Below, piece by piece: positions 32,272 through 41,835 of a DNA stretch of 52,187 nucleotides (position 1 is its first letter; each line of letters begins with the position of its first letter). Position numbers and translations under genes: made by a program. The DNA lies in assembly GCA_937934655.1 (NCBI GenBank), contig CALGZB010000031.1, forward strand, positions 1-52,187, read 5' to 3'. The notes under the pieces were generated by a model. That model made no database searches. It saw only the letters and a program-made list of their open reading frames with translations, and was not told where the DNA came from. This stretch comes from an uncultured Acidimicrobiales bacterium (GTDB taxonomy: Bacteria; Actinomycetota; Acidimicrobiia; Acidimicrobiales; SHLQ01).

Positions 32272-32633
32272 TAGAACTCCAGTCCACCCTCGCGGGCGGC
32301 GTCGGCGAGTGCGGCGACTCGACCGTGGTAGCGGTAACCGCCGCGGTCGAAGACGACCTGGCTGATACCAGCGGACTTTGCACGTTCGGCCAGCACAGTG
32401 CCGACCTTCGCTGCGGCTTCAGCACTGCTGCTGGAACCATCGGGAACATCGGCAACAGTGCTCGCGGAAGCGAGCGTTACACCGGCGTAATCGTCGATGA
32501 GTTGTGCCTGGATGTGTTTGTTCGAGCGGAATACGGAAAGACGTGGACGGCTTGCGTCTCCACGTACTTTTTTGCGGACCCGACGGTGACGACGGATACG
32601 TGCTTCACGGCGAACTTTGGCTTTGTCAGTCAT
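32271..32633 (-). CDS. rplR: 50S ribosomal protein L18
   Basis: 120 residues. [35 protein letters not shown] and the C-terminal [20 protein letters not shown] match the 5S rRNA-binding L18. Normal length, between rplF and rpsE. Confidence 0.97.
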   Translation of the reverse strand: MTDKAKVRREARIRRHRRVRKKVRGDASRPRLSVFRSNKHIQAQLIDDYAGVTLASASTVADVPDGSSSSAEAAAKVGTVLAERAKSAGISQVVFDRGGYRYHGRVAALADAAREGGLEF

Positions 32634-32645
32634 TGCTAGCCCTAG

Positions 32646-33185
32646 CTACTTCGCGGCCTTGCCGGCCTTGCGGATGATGTGTTCGCCTACGTACTTGATG
32701 CCCTTGCCCTTGTAAGGCTCTGGCTTGCGTAGCGAACGGATATCAGCAGCGGTCTGTCCGACCGCTTGCTTGTCGATTCCCGAGATAATGATCTGGGTGG
32801 GTTGCGGAACGTCGAAGACGACGCCTGCAGGAGCCTTCACCTCAACCGGATGGCTAAAGCCAAGGCTGAGAGTGAGTGCGTCATTGCCCTTTGCGGCGGC
32901 GCGGTAACCAACGCCGACGATCTCGAGTTCCTTTTTGAAACCTTCGCTTACGCCGATGATCATGTTGTTGATCAACGTGCGTGCCAAGCCGTGAAAGGCC
33001 CGGTTCTCGCGAGTTTCATCGGGACGTTCAACCTGGAGAACTTCACCGTCTTGGGCAACGGTAATGCCGCCCGGCAGATCGAGTTCGAGTTCGCCCTTTG
33101 AGCCCTTGACCTTGACGTTTTGTCCGGAGACTGCAACGTCAACGCCGCTGGGTACAACGATTGGTTCTTTTCCTACACGTGACAT
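32646..33185 (-). CDS. rplF: 50S ribosomal protein L6
   Basis: 179 residues with the two-fold repeated L6 domain. SRVGKEPIVVPSGVDVAVSG at the N-terminus and the signature PEPYKGKGIKYVGEHIIRKAG at the C-terminus. It sits near the factor-binding site of 50S. 12 nt before rplR. Confidence 0.98.
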   Translation of the reverse strand: MSRVGKEPIVVPSGVDVAVSGQNVKVKGSKGELELDLPGGITVAQDGEVLQVERPDETRENRAFHGLARTLINNMIIGVSEGFKKELEIVGVGYRAAAKGNDALTLSLGFSHPVEVKAPAGVVFDVPQPTQIIISGIDKQAVGQTAADIRSLRKPEPYKGKGIKYVGEHIIRKAGKAAK

Positions 33186-33194
33186 GGGAAGCCC

Positions 33195-33599
33195 CTACCA
33201 GATGAAGCAGAGGATCTCGCCGCCGAGACGACGCTTGCGCGCTTCCCGATCGGTCATAAGACCCTTGCTGGTGGATAGAACAGCGACACCGAGTCCGCCA
33301 AGAACACGAGGCGTGGTGCGTGACTTGGAGTACACACGCAAACCTGGCTTGGAGACTCGTTCGATACCGGAGATAACTCGGGCACGGTCGGGTGAGTATT
33401 TCATATCGATGGTCAGGGTGCTTCCCGGACGATCGGCATTGTCGGCAATCTGAAACTCTTTGATGTAACCCTCGTCCTTCAGGACGTTGGCAAGAGCTTC
33501 CTTTTGCTTTGATGCGGGCATCGACACGTCATCGTGCATCGCAACGTTGGCGTTACGAATGCGAGTGAGCATGTCGGCGATGGGATCGGTCATTGTCAT
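33195..33599 (-). CDS. rpsH: 30S ribosomal protein S8
   Basis: 134 residues. [32 protein letters not shown]-type and [20 protein letters not shown] stretches are diagnostic. S8 binds 16S helix 21 and, in some bacteria, autoregulates the spc operon; no matching mRNA site was sought here. Ends 9 nt before rplF. Confidence 0.97.
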   Translation of the reverse strand: MTMTDPIADMLTRIRNANVAMHDDVSMPASKQKEALANVLKDEGYIKEFQIADNADRPGSTLTIDMKYSPDRARVISGIERVSKPGLRVYSKSRTTPRVLGGLGVAVLSTSKGLMTDREARKRRLGGEILCFIW

Positions 33600-33617
33600 G
33601 TTTTGTTCAGACCTTCC

Positions 33618-33803
33618 TTACCAAGATGCCTTGGTGATACCGGGAATCTCGCCAGCGTGGGCAAGATCTCGGAGACAAATTCGACACAAACCAAACTTGC
33701 GGTACACCGAACGAGGACGACCGCACTTGCGGCAGCGGGTGTAGCCGCGGACCTTAAACTTCGGGGTCTTCTGCTGCTTGTTAATGAGAGCTTTCTTGGC
33801 CAT
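33618..33803 (-). CDS. rpsN: 30S ribosomal protein S14 type Z
   Basis: 61 residues, the short zinc-ribbon form. CRKC at about 24-27 and CRIC at about 40-43 form the zinc site. Typical of actinobacteria and firmicutes. 1-nt overlap with the rplE stop. Confidence 0.98.
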   Translation of the reverse strand: MAKKALINKQQKTPKFKVRGYTRCRKCGRPRSVYRKFGLCRICLRDLAHAGEIPGITKASW

Positions 33804-34372
33804 TACTGGTCCTCCTCCCGCTTGAACGGGAAAGCAAAGGCGTCGAGCAAGGCCCGACCCTCTTCGTCACTCTTTGCAGTGGTGACGATGGTGATGTCCA
33901 TACCCCGAGTGTGTGTGACCTTGTCGTAGTCAATCTCGGGAAAGATGAGCTGTTCGGTAACACCGAACGTGTAGTTGCCGTTGCCGTCAAACGATGTTTC
34001 GGGCAGACCGCGGAAGTCACGGATGCGAGGAATCGCTAGTGACACAACCCGGTCGAAGAATTCGTACATACGATCGCCCCGGAGGGTGACCTTTGCGCCG
34101 ATTGCTTGACCCTCGCGGAGCTTGAAGTTAGCGATTGAGTTCTTGGCCCGCGTGATGATCGGCTTTTGGCCGGTAATTGTGGCCAGGTCGTCGACCGCTC
34201 CGTCAAGAAGCTTGGCCTGGGAGACGGCATCGCCGACACCCATGTTGACCACGATCTTGTCGAGCTTTGGAACCTGCATGATGTTCCCGAGACCGAGGGT
34301 CTCTTGGAGGGCATCGCGAAGTTCTTCGTTGTACTTGACCCGCAAGCGAGGCGGGAAGGTGGTCTCAGCCAT
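33803..34372 (-). CDS. rplE: 50S ribosomal protein L5
   Basis: 189 residues from ATG ([20 protein letters not shown]); an upstream in-frame extension runs antisense-free into rplX and is rejected. [20 protein letters not shown] and [20 protein letters not shown] are signature blocks. Binds 5S rRNA in the central protuberance. It overlaps the rplX end by 8 nt. Confidence 0.97.
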   Translation of the reverse strand: MAETTFPPRLRVKYNEELRDALQETLGLGNIMQVPKLDKIVVNMGVGDAVSQAKLLDGAVDDLATITGQKPIITRAKNSIANFKLREGQAIGAKVTLRGDRMYEFFDRVVSLAIPRIRDFRGLPETSFDGNGNYTFGVTEQLIFPEIDYDKVTHTRGMDITIVTTAKSDEEGRALLDAFAFPFKREEDQ

Positions 34373-34679
34373 CGATATCGGCTCCAGTGCGCTTACAGAT
34401 GCGGATCTTCTTGCCGTCGCCATCGATGCGGTATCCCACACGGGTGGGCTTTCCGTCGGCTGGGCTGATGATCGCTACTACCGAAACCGGTAGCGGCATG
34501 TCTTTGTCGATAATGCCGCCCTGCTGCAATTGCTGGGTCGGCTTTTGGTGCTTCTTGGCGGTGTTGGCGCCTTCGACGATGACGGTGCCTTTGGCGGGAG
34601 AAGCGAGAATTACTTCGCCCTCATGGCCTTTGTCCTTACCGGACAGCACTCGTACTTTGTCACCCTTTTTGATCTTCAT
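34365..34679 (-). CDS. rplX: 50S ribosomal protein L24
   Basis: 104 residues. KOW motif at the N-terminus ([20 protein letters not shown]) and [20 protein letters not shown]. An early 23S rRNA-binding protein. Starts directly after rplN and overlaps rplE. Confidence 0.97.
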   Translation of the reverse strand: MKIKKGDKVRVLSGKDKGHEGEVILASPAKGTVIVEGANTAKKHQKPTQQLQQGGIIDKDMPLPVSVVAIISPADGKPTRVGYRIDGDGKKIRICKRTGADIDG

Positions 34680-35048
34680 TTAGAGGACCTCCGGAGCGAG
34701 CGAAACGATACGCATGAACTTCTTGTCACGGAGCTCACGGCCAACTGGGCCAAAGATGCGGGTTCCGCGTGGCTGCATTTGATCGTTGATAAGCACTGCG
34801 GCGTTCTCGTCGAAGCGAATGTAAGAACCGTCTGGACGACGCTTCTCTTTCTTGGTCCGAACGACGACGCACTTGACGACCTCGCCCTTCTTGACCTGGG
34901 CGCCCGGTATAGCGGACTTCACGGTGGCGACGAAGACGTCACCGACCGATGCATAGCGGCGCTTGGAACCACCGAGGACTTTGATGCAGAGAACTTCCTT
35001 TGCACCAGAGTTGTCGGCGACCCGAAGGCGTGATTCTTGTTGGATCAT
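34680..35048 (-). CDS. rplN: 50S ribosomal protein L14
   Basis: 122 residues, exact family length. [20 protein letters not shown] at the start and [16 protein letters not shown] at the end. Forms part of the intersubunit bridge and is the docking site of RsfS. Confidence 0.98.
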   Translation of the reverse strand: MIQQESRLRVADNSGAKEVLCIKVLGGSKRRYASVGDVFVATVKSAIPGAQVKKGEVVKCVVVRTKKEKRRPDGSYIRFDENAAVLINDQMQPRGTRIFGPVGRELRDKKFMRIVSLAPEVL

Positions 35049-35057
35049 CGAGTGCCT

Positions 35058-35354
35058 CTACTTTGCCCGCTCGAGGATCTCAAGGATCCTCCAGCGCTTC
35101 TTCTTCGACAGCGGACGGGTTTCGACAATACGAACCCGGTCGCCAACGTTCAGGGTGTTCTCTTCGTCATGGACGTAGAGCTTGGTAGTGCGCTGCATGG
35201 TCTTGGCGTAGCGGCGATGCCGTACCCGGTCGACCGAAGCGACAACTGCAGTTTTTTCCATACCGTTGGAAGTGACGAGACCCTCACGTACTTTGCGTGG
35301 GTTCTCGCGCTTCGCTTCATCGGTAGAAGTGGATGTTTCGGATGCGTCTGACAT
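35058..35354 (-). CDS. rpsQ: 30S ribosomal protein S17
   Basis: 98 residues. A polar N-terminal extension of about 20 residues (SDASETSTSTDEAKRENPRK) precedes the OB-fold core (GLVTSNGMEKTAVVASVDRV; DVGDRVRIVETRPLSKKKRW-type). Primary 16S binder. 1-nt overlap with rpmC. Confidence 0.97.
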   Translation of the reverse strand: MSDASETSTSTDEAKRENPRKVREGLVTSNGMEKTAVVASVDRVRHRRYAKTMQRTTKLYVHDEENTLNVGDRVRIVETRPLSKKKRWRILEILERAK

Positions 35355-35572
35355 TATTCGCTCCCCTCGAGAGCTTCAGCCTTAGCGATTTCACGGGAGC
35401 GAAGCTCGGTGAGAACACGGGCTACATCACGCTTTACCTGCTTGATGCGGGTGTAGTTGTCGAGCTGTCCGGTGACGTTCTGGAACCGGAGGTTAAACAG
35501 CTCTTCTTTGGTTTCGTCGAGACGCTGAAGCAGATCGGCGTCAGCGAGTTCGGCAAGAGTCTTCTCAGCCAT
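35354..35572 (-). CDS. rpmC: 50S ribosomal protein L29
   Basis: 72 residues. Two-helix protein: LQRLDETKEELFNLRFQNVT and RIKQVKRDVARVLTELRSRE. Located at the peptide exit tunnel. Ends overlapping rpsQ, starts 2 nt after rplP. Confidence 0.97.
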   Translation of the reverse strand: MAEKTLAELADADLLQRLDETKEELFNLRFQNVTGQLDNYTRIKQVKRDVARVLTELRSREIAKAEALEGSE

Positions 35573-35574
35573 GG

Positions 35575-35991
35575 CTAGAAGCCCTCCTCACGTGGAAGGA
35601 AGCGGCACTTAATTGGCAGCTTCTGGATTGCACGGTCGATTGCTTCACGAGCGACAACTTCGTCGCCGTAGGAGAGCTCAAAGAGAACTCGACCAGGCTT
35701 CACAACAGCCACCCAACGCTCCGGGTTACCCTTGCCGGAACCCATGCGGGTTTCGGCTGGTTTCTCGGTGACAGGCTTGTCGGGGAAAACGTTGATCCAG
35801 ACCTTTCCACCACGCTTGATGTGGCGGGTCATGGCAATACGTGCAGCTTCGATTTGGCGAGCGGTGATCCAGCCGGGCTCGAGAGCCTGAAGGCCATAAT
35901 CGCCGAACGTGACGGAATCGCCACCTTTGGCCATTCCACGGGTACGTCCCCGATGGTGTTTACGGTGCGCGACTTTCTTAGGCATCAACAT
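35575..35991 (-). CDS. rplP: 50S ribosomal protein L16
   Basis: 138 residues. [40 protein letters not shown] and [20 protein letters not shown] are family signatures. Helps accommodate A-site tRNA. Two ATGs lie six bases apart; the first (MLMPKK) has GAGGAGG six bases upstream and is preferred. Confidence 0.97.
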   Translation of the reverse strand: MLMPKKVAHRKHHRGRTRGMAKGGDSVTFGDYGLQALEPGWITARQIEAARIAMTRHIKRGGKVWINVFPDKPVTEKPAETRMGSGKGNPERWVAVVKPGRVLFELSYGDEVVAREAIDRAIQKLPIKCRFLPREEGF

Positions 35992-36002
35992 GTCGTGCCT
36001 CC

Positions 36003-36908
36003 TCAGTCTCCGTCGCCAGGACGGAAGTTGGGAGTCTCGTGGGACTCGCGGGTGGTGCGTTCAATTGCTTCTTCTTCTGCAAGAAGCTTCTCGAATTCGG
36101 GATCAGCCTCTTTGACCAGCGGAGCAAGCTCTGCTGGGTCGACTTCCTCAGCCGAATCCGGTGTGCGTGGAGCAGCGGAGGAAACAACCTTGCGGGGCTT
36201 GGCTTGACCACTGGTCTCGCCAACAGCCATTGCTGCTTCTTTGGCGATCTTGTCGGCGGCGGTGGTCTTGTAGGGGAGAATGTCGCCCTTGTAGATCCAT
36301 ACCTTGACGCCGATTCGGCCGTAGGTGGTGTGCGCTTCGCGGAAGCCGTAGTCGATGTCGGCCCGAAGGGTGTGCAGCGGCACTCGCCCTTCGCGGTACC
36401 ACTCGGAACGGCTCATCTCTGAACCACCGAGGCGACCAGAAGTCTGGACTCGGATGCCGAGTGCGCCAGCTTTCTGAGCGTTCTGAACCGCACGCTTCAT
36501 GGCACGACGGAAGGCAACTCGGTTAATGAGCTGGTCAGCAACGCCCTGAGCGATCAGAGCAGCGTCGAGTTCGGGCTGCTTGATCTCTTGGATGTTGAGC
36601 TGCACCTTGTTGTTGCCGGTGATCTCGGTGAGTGACTTGCGGAGTTCGTCGGCTTGAGCGCCGCGGCGACCAATAACGATTCCTGGTCGAGCCGTGTGAA
36701 CGTCAACCCGCAGGGAGTTGATCTTGCGCTCGACTTCGATGCGGCTGATCGCTGCATGGGGAAGCTCGGTCATGATGGCATCGCGGATCTTCCAATCCTC
36801 GATGACAAAGTCGGCGTATTCGCCACGTTCGGCATACCAGCGTGACTTCCAACCAAACTCTTGGTTGGCGCCGATGCGGAATCCGTAGGGATGTACTTTT
36901 TGGCCCAT
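36003..36908 (-). CDS. rpsC: 30S ribosomal protein S3 with acidic C-terminal extension
   Basis: 301 residues. The KH and S3 C domains are intact ([57 protein letters not shown]). After about residue 230 there is a tail of roughly 70 residues rich in Glu, Ala and Pro ([20 protein letters not shown]). S3 sits at the mRNA entry. Extensions here vary among actinobacteria. 1-nt overlap with rplV. Confidence 0.97.
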   Translation of the reverse strand: MGQKVHPYGFRIGANQEFGWKSRWYAERGEYADFVIEDWKIRDAIMTELPHAAISRIEVERKINSLRVDVHTARPGIVIGRRGAQADELRKSLTEITGNNKVQLNIQEIKQPELDAALIAQGVADQLINRVAFRRAMKRAVQNAQKAGALGIRVQTSGRLGGSEMSRSEWYREGRVPLHTLRADIDYGFREAHTTYGRIGVKVWIYKGDILPYKTTAADKIAKEAAMAVGETSGQAKPRKVVSSAAPRTPDSAEEVDPAELAPLVKEADPEFEKLLAEEEAIERTTRESHETPNFRPGDGD

Positions 36909-37546
36909 CAGGCGTCTTCCTCGGTGGTGGCTTCTGATCCTGCGTCGTCAGTTGCTGCTGCGTCTTCGGCAGCATCGTCGGCGGCAGCGGCTGCGGGTGC
37001 AGCTGCTTCGCCTTCGTCGCCATGATCGTGGTCGTGATCGTGATCGTGTTCTTCGGCTTCAGCCTTTGCATCAGCGGCGTCACGGCTCTTTTGCACACGG
37101 TCGCGGCGTGAAGCGGCAGCCGTTGAGCGGGAGTTCGTGCCCTTTGAGGCTTCGCTGGTGCGAATGATCTCGAGTTGTTCGGGGCTGTACTGGCTCACGA
37201 TGATCGTGATGTGACAAGTGCGCTTGCGGATTCGCGTCGCACGGCCACGAGCACGGGGGCGCCAGCGCTTGAGAGTTGGTCCCTCGTCGGCGTAGCACGC
37301 AGAAACGAAGAGTTCCTCGGCGTCGAGGCCGTCGTTGTTCTCGGCGTTCGCTACTGCGGAGTCGAGAAGCTTTGCCACGGGTTCGGCGATACCACGGTCA
37401 GAGAACTCAAGGATCTCTGAAGCCCGGGCGTAGGACTGATTACGGATCAAGTTGAGCACTTCGCGGGCCTTGTAGGCCGACGAACGCACGTACTTGACCT
37501 GGGCACGAGTACCTGGCCGTTCGTTTGTCTTGGTTCCGAAAGCCAT
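36908..37546 (-). CDS. rplV: 50S ribosomal protein L22 with long acidic His-Asp tail
   Basis: 212 residues against about 110-125 for the core. Core: [20 protein letters not shown], the tunnel-loop [20 protein letters not shown] and TIIVS. From about residue 126 an 87-residue extension turns basic, then acidic: [16 protein letters not shown] followed by a long Ala/Asp/Glu run to TTEEDA. The His-Asp alternation looks like a metal-binding tract. The L22 C-terminus is at the surface near the exit tunnel, so the tail would protrude from the ribosome (inference). 1-nt overlaps on both sides. Confidence 0.97.
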   Translation of the reverse strand: MAFGTKTNERPGTRAQVKYVRSSAYKAREVLNLIRNQSYARASEILEFSDRGIAEPVAKLLDSAVANAENNDGLDAEELFVSACYADEGPTLKRWRPRARGRATRIRKRTCHITIIVSQYSPEQLEIIRTSEASKGTNSRSTAAASRRDRVQKSRDAADAKAEAEEHDHDHDHDHGDEGEAAAPAAAAADDAAEDAAATDDAGSEATTEEDA

Positions 37547-37824
37547 TAGCGACGTGCTCCGCGTTCTTGGCCGGCATGGAACCGGAAGGTACGGGTTGGA
37601 GCAAACTCGCCGAGCTTGTGACCGACCATTGCTTCGGTGATGTACACCGGAACATGCTTGCGGCCATCGTGAACGGCCAACGTGTGGCCGATCATCTCAG
37701 GAATGATGGTGGAGCGGCGTGACCAGGTCTTTACGACCTGCTTGCTGCCGGCGTCGTTCAACGCATCGACCTTCTTGAGAAGGTGATCGTCGACGAACGG
37801 GCCTTTTTTGAGACTTCTTGGCAT
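37546..37824 (-). CDS. rpsS: 30S ribosomal protein S19
   Basis: 92 residues, exact family length. [40 protein letters not shown] and [18 protein letters not shown]. Contacts S13 in the 30S head. 5 nt after rplB. Confidence 0.98.
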   Translation of the reverse strand: MPRSLKKGPFVDDHLLKKVDALNDAGSKQVVKTWSRRSTIIPEMIGHTLAVHDGRKHVPVYITEAMVGHKLGEFAPTRTFRFHAGQERGARR

Positions 37825-37829
37825 AACTA

Positions 37830-38666
37830 CTACCTCCGCGATCCGCGGGTACGGCGACGGCGAACAATCATCTTCTGCGACGCCTTCTTCTGGTTACGAG
37901 TACGCATTTCGGGCTTGCCCCAAGGTGAGACAGGATGGCGACCACCGGAGGTCTTACCTTCACCACCACCGTGAGGGTGATCGACTGGGTTCATGGCAAC
38001 ACCACGAGTTTGCGGGCGAACGCCCTTCCAGCGGTTACGGCCGGCTTTACCGATCTTGATGAGCTCATGCTCAGAGTTTCCGACCGTGCCGATCGTTGCA
38101 ACACAGTCGATGGGCACACGGCGCATCTCAGTGCTGGGCAGACGAAGAATAGCGAAATCGCCATCCTTTGCTACCAGCTGAATGCTGGAGCCAGCGGTGC
38201 GGGCCAACTTGCCGCCGCCATCAGGCTGCAGCTCGACGTTGTGAATAACGGTACCGACCGGGATGTAGCGGATCGGCATTGCGTTACCGGTACGAATCTC
38301 GGAGCCTTGGCCGTTTTGGAGCTTGTCTCCAACGCCGACACCTTCCGGAGCAAGAACGTAGGCCTTCTCTCCATCATGGTAATGAAGGAGGAGGATGCGA
38401 CAGCTGCGGTTGGGGTCGTACTCGACCGCAGCAACGGTTGCCGGAATACCGTTCTTGTTCCGACGGAAGTCGATTTGGCGGTACTTCTGCTTGTGGCCGC
38501 CACCCTTGTGCCGGGCGGTCTTGCGACCGTTGTTGTTACGCCCACCAGTTTGGTTGTTGGCGTTAACAAGCGAGCGCTCTGGTTTGGTCTTGGTGATTTC
38601 AGCGAAATCACTGACCGTTTGGAACCGGCGTCCTGGGCTTGTGGGCTTGCGTTTACGAAGGGCCAT
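37830..38666 (-). CDS. rplB: 50S ribosomal protein L2
   Basis: 278 residues from ATG ([20 protein letters not shown]); upstream in-frame codons overlap rplW and are not family-like. [20 protein letters not shown], and [20 protein letters not shown] with the conserved His next to the peptidyl-transferase centre. Ends in the basic [10 protein letters not shown]. Confidence 0.98.
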   Translation of the reverse strand: MALRKRKPTSPGRRFQTVSDFAEITKTKPERSLVNANNQTGGRNNNGRKTARHKGGGHKQKYRQIDFRRNKNGIPATVAAVEYDPNRSCRILLLHYHDGEKAYVLAPEGVGVGDKLQNGQGSEIRTGNAMPIRYIPVGTVIHNVELQPDGGGKLARTAGSSIQLVAKDGDFAILRLPSTEMRRVPIDCVATIGTVGNSEHELIKIGKAGRNRWKGVRPQTRGVAMNPVDHPHGGGEGKTSGGRHPVSPWGKPEMRTRNQKKASQKMIVRRRRTRGSRR

Positions 38667-38670
38667 TGGA

Positions 38671-38961
38671 CTAGACCTCGAACAATTCGATGGTGTCACC
38701 CTCAGCGAGGGTGATCATTGCACGCTTCACCGTGGCGCGAGTGCCATAGGTGAAGTTGCGACGGTTGCGTTTGCGCTTTCCCTTGCGGTTGAGCGTGTTG
38801 ACCTTGGTGACCTTGACGTCGAAGATCTTCTCAACGGCTTGTTTGATTTCGGGCTTCGTTGAATCGGGGTGAACAACAAACGTGTAAACGTTGCGCTCGA
38901 GCTGTGCGTAGCTCTTCTCCGACACAACCGGCTCGATGATGACATCGCGTGGGTCGTTCAT
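38671..38961 (-). CDS. rplW: 50S ribosomal protein L23
   Basis: 96 residues. [40 protein letters not shown] and a basic GKRKRNRRN loop. Docking site for SRP and trigger factor at the tunnel exit. 4-nt overlap with rplD. Confidence 0.97.
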   Translation of the reverse strand: MNDPRDVIIEPVVSEKSYAQLERNVYTFVVHPDSTKPEIKQAVEKIFDVKVTKVNTLNRKGKRKRNRRNFTYGTRATVKRAMITLAEGDTIELFEV

Positions 38962-39605
38962 TCTTCTTCCTCACTTGCCGGTGCTACTGCAGCGTCAAGC
39001 GTTGGCACGGTGGCCTCACTGAAGACGATGTAGTCGGCGACGAGTACGTCGTAGGCGTTGAGCTCATTTGGCGAGATGACGTGCACCGTTGGGATGTTGC
39101 GGAAGCTCAACCAGGTGTTTTTGTCATCAATGTCGACCACAACAAGCGAGCGGCCGACGATGCCTAGGGCCTCGAGGACGGCAACACCATTTTTGGTTTT
39201 CGGTGCATCGAATGGCCAGGAATCGACCACGATGACCTTGTCTTCGGCGGCACGGTCGCTGAGTGCGCACCGCAAGGCCTGCTTGACCATCTTTTTCGGA
39301 GTCTTTTGTTTGTAGGAGCGGGGCTTGGGCCCAAGAGCCACACCGCCTCCACGCCACTGAGGCGAACGAGTCGAGCCTTGGCGGGCACGACCGGTGCCTT
39401 TCTGACGCCATGGCTTTGCGCCACCGCCAGCTACCTCAGCACGAGTCTTCGTGCTTTGCGTGCCGGAACGGCGAGCAGCAAGCTGTGCCGTGACGACTTG
39501 GTGCATCAGCGGAACGTTGGGCACAAGACCGAAGATCTCGTCATCGAGATCGACCTTGCCCTTGTCGCTGCCAGCTGCGGACTTCATGGTGATCGATGCC
39601 ATCAT
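38958..39605 (-). CDS. rplD: 50S ribosomal protein L4
   Basis: 215 residues. The tunnel-lining loop reads [20 protein letters not shown] then [20 protein letters not shown], and [16 protein letters not shown] is conserved. L4 autoregulates the S10 operon in E. coli; here a hairpin in the rplC leader is a candidate site. MMASI start overlaps rplC by 4 nt. Confidence 0.97.
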   Translation of the reverse strand: MMASITMKSAAGSDKGKVDLDDEIFGLVPNVPLMHQVVTAQLAARRSGTQSTKTRAEVAGGGAKPWRQKGTGRARQGSTRSPQWRGGGVALGPKPRSYKQKTPKKMVKQALRCALSDRAAEDKVIVVDSWPFDAPKTKNGVAVLEALGIVGRSLVVVDIDDKNTWLSFRNIPTVHVISPNELNAYDVLVADYIVFSEATVPTLDAAVAPASEEEE

Positions 39606-40267
39606 GAACCACCCTTAATGGCGTTACGGACGACAACGGTGCCGCCCTTGGGGCCCGGAATGGCGCCCCGTACGAGAAGAAGATCGCGCTCGGTGTCGGT
39701 TTTCACGACCTCGAGGTTCAGGGTGGTGACTTTCTCGCCACCCATTCGCCCAGGCATCTTCTTGCCTTTGAAAATTCGTCCGGGAGTTGCGCACTGCCCA
39801 ACAGCACCAGGCTTGCGGTGCACTTTGTGGGCACCGTGACTGGCGCGCTGGCCTTTGAAGTTGTGACGCTTCATCGCACCAGCGAAACCCTTGCCTCGGC
39901 TCACAGCGGTGACGTCGATCTTGTCGCCGTCAGCGAAGAGGTTTTCCCCTTCATCGTCGCTCGAGCCTACGGAGATCTCCTGGCCAACTTCGTACGAAGA
40001 AACGTCGTCCATGCGGAGCTCGAGGAGCTTCTCGCCTGGTGCGACGCCTGCTTTGTCGAAGTGGCCGGCCTCGGGTTGGGAAAGCTTGGTAGCTTTCACC
40101 TCACCAAAGGTGACCTGCAGAGCGCTATATCCATCGGTATCGGGACGCTTGATTTGGACAACGCGGAGTGGGGCGACCGAAAGCACGGTCACGGGGACGA
40201 TGCGGTTCTCGTCATCCCATATCTGCGTCATGCCTACCTTGCGGCCGACAACTGCTTTGTTCGTCAT
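39602..40267 (-). CDS. rplC: 50S ribosomal protein L3
   Basis: 221 residues from ATG (MTNKAVVGRKVGMTQIWDDE). An in-frame extension upstream lies in the leader and is rejected. RGKGFAGAMKRHNFKGQRAS, HGAHKVHRKPGAVGQCATPG and GKKMPGRMGGEKVTTLNLEV are signature blocks. It is the first gene of this cluster: rpsJ (S10), which normally precedes it, is not upstream. GGAAAG precedes the ATG. Confidence 0.97.
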   Translation of the reverse strand: MTNKAVVGRKVGMTQIWDDENRIVPVTVLSVAPLRVVQIKRPDTDGYSALQVTFGEVKATKLSQPEAGHFDKAGVAPGEKLLELRMDDVSSYEVGQEISVGSSDDEGENLFADGDKIDVTAVSRGKGFAGAMKRHNFKGQRASHGAHKVHRKPGAVGQCATPGRIFKGKKMPGRMGGEKVTTLNLEVVKTDTERDLLLVRGAIPGPKGGTVVVRNAIKGGS

Positions 40268-40292
40268 CGCGATCTTTCCTGTTTCACGCGAA

Positions 40293-40338
40293 CGCTCCGC
40301 ATGGGCAATTGCTTCAAAAGAAGCGCCACAGCGGAGCG
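40293..40338 (-). promoter_or_regulatory. Nested hairpin in the leader of the rplC operon
   Basis: Outer arms CGCTCCGC / GCGGAGCG are perfectly complementary over 8 bp. Within them GCTTC-AAAA-GAAGC forms an inner 5-bp stem with a 4-nt loop. The 46-nt element ends 26 nt before the L3 start codon. Candidate autoregulatory site for a ribosomal protein such as L4 or L3; no U-run is present. Confidence 0.55.
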
Positions 40339-40471
40339 AAGATTCGGTTGTGCCACCTGGTTCCCTGCCGTCTTGCAGCATCGGGCCTGAATGGACTTCG
40401 GTTGTTTCCTTCACCGTTCCCAAACTCGAGTACGGATCTGCAACCCATAAAGCGGTTGCGCAGAAGAGTTC

Positions 40472-40501
40472 ACCCTATCGTCGGCACCCATCCCGAGCCA
40501 A
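40472..40501 (-). promoter_or_regulatory. Candidate promoter of the rplC-adk operon
   Basis: On the minus strand TTGGCT and TAGGGT are separated by 18 nt. Transcription would begin near 40465 and give a leader of about 200 nt. Matches to consensus are moderate and judged by eye. Confidence 0.35.
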
Positions 40502-40586
40502 CCCGGGCTTGTTGCTGTTGTCACCCCTTTTGCATCCCTGCGGTGGCTGGTTAGCGCTACTAGCGTCCACGGTTGGTGGCACAACA

Positions 40587-41708
40587 ATGAGCGAACATAT
40601 ACCTGGCAGCGGTTTGGGGTCAGATTTTGACGCGCCCGCAGTCGAGGGGATGCCGTCATGGGTGCCGCGTGCGCTGCTGCTTTTCTTTGCTGGAGTCGCT
40701 GCCCTTTACTACGGGCGGGGGATGATCGAGTCGCTTCGGTCCTTCTTCATCATCTTGCTGATTAGCGCGTTCTTGAGCTTTGCCATCGAACCAGCGGTGA
40801 ACCGACTCGAGAGTCTGGGGCTTCGTCGCGGCGTTGGCACCGGCATCATGTTCCTGGTGATCATCGCCGGTGTTTCGGCGTTCGGTTTCGCAATCGGAAC
40901 CGTCCTCGCCGAGCAGATCCGCGACTTCGTCGCAAGCGCTCCCGACACCATCGACCGCATTGAGGCCTGGCTCCAACGAAACGTGAGCGAGGACGTAACG
41001 CTCGAGGCCACACGCGACCGCTTCATCGATGGCGGCGATCTGGGCGGAACACTCACCGACACAGCCGGTGATCTTGCGTCGTTTAGTACCACGGTGCTCA
41101 ATACCCTTCTTCAAGCGTTCACCATTGCGCTCTTTACCTTCTATCTGGTCGCCGAGGGGCCACGGTTTCGCCGGCTGATTTGCTCGGCGCTTGCGCCAGA
41201 GCGTCAACGAGTGGTTCTGCGGGTCTGGGATCTGGCCATCGAGAAGACCGGCGGCTACATCATCTCTCGGGCAATCCTCGCTTTTGTCGCCACGCTTGTG
41301 CATTGGGCGGCCTTTTCGCTGATCGATGTCCCTTTCCCCCTTCCGATGGCGCTATGGGTCGGCGTCGTCAGCCAATTCATCCCCGTGGTGGGCACCTATC
41401 TCGCCGGTTTCTTGCCGGTGGTGATCGCACTTATCGATGATCTGCAGGTCGGAATCTGGGCCATCGTGATCATCGTGGTCTATCAGCAGCTCGAGAACTA
41501 CGTCTTCGCCCCAAAGATCACCTCCCAAACCATGGAAATTCACGTGGCAGTTGCGTTTGCCTCGGTGCTTATCGGCGCCGCCATCCTCGGACCGGTCGGG
41601 GCCTTGCTGTCCCTGCCTTTTGCGGCCACGCTCCAAGCGTTTATCAGCACCTATATCGAGCGACACGAGTTGGTCGAAGAAGTCTCTGGCGGGAAACTCA
41701 CCAGCTAG
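40587..41708 (+). CDS. AI-2E transporter family (PerM-like) membrane protein
   Basis: 373 residues from ATG (MSEHIPGSGLGSDFDAPAVE); a longer frame overlaps rplC and is rejected. About eight hydrophobic segments with the family's large soluble loop (residues about 115-185) between TM3 and TM4. Late motifs such as PLPMALWVGVVSQFIPVVGT, QQLENYVFAPKITSQTMEIH and LIGAAILGPVGALLSLPFAA are typical. Members include TqsA/YdgG-type exporters and Na+/H+ antiporters, so the substrate is not predictable. Stands alone, divergent from the ribosomal cluster. Confidence 0.9.
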   Translation: MSEHIPGSGLGSDFDAPAVEGMPSWVPRALLLFFAGVAALYYGRGMIESLRSFFIILLISAFLSFAIEPAVNRLESLGLRRGVGTGIMFLVIIAGVSAFGFAIGTVLAEQIRDFVASAPDTIDRIEAWLQRNVSEDVTLEATRDRFIDGGDLGGTLTDTAGDLASFSTTVLNTLLQAFTIALFTFYLVAEGPRFRRLICSALAPERQRVVLRVWDLAIEKTGGYIISRAILAFVATLVHWAAFSLIDVPFPLPMALWVGVVSQFIPVVGTYLAGFLPVVIALIDDLQVGIWAIVIIVVYQQLENYVFAPKITSQTMEIHVAVAFASVLIGAAILGPVGALLSLPFAATLQAFISTYIERHELVEEVSGGKLTS

Positions 41709-41835
41709 GTGACAGCTTCCAAAAGGGACACGGCGACCTTCAAGACGCACCGGCGACGTCGGGTCGCAGCGAACGTGGTTCAGCACTGGCAACGAGCGTC
41801 GTGAACGTCGTACGCTCCAACGGAGATGGGAGGGT

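Larger units (their letters stand above)
40268..40586. other. Divergent intergenic region with rplC leader
   Basis: 319 bp with no credible gene on either strand. On the minus strand it contains a candidate promoter (40472-40501), a leader of about 200 nt and a nested hairpin (40293-40338). No S10-like sequence is present. On the plus strand it must hold the promoter of the AI-2E-type gene, which I could not fix. Confidence 0.65.
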
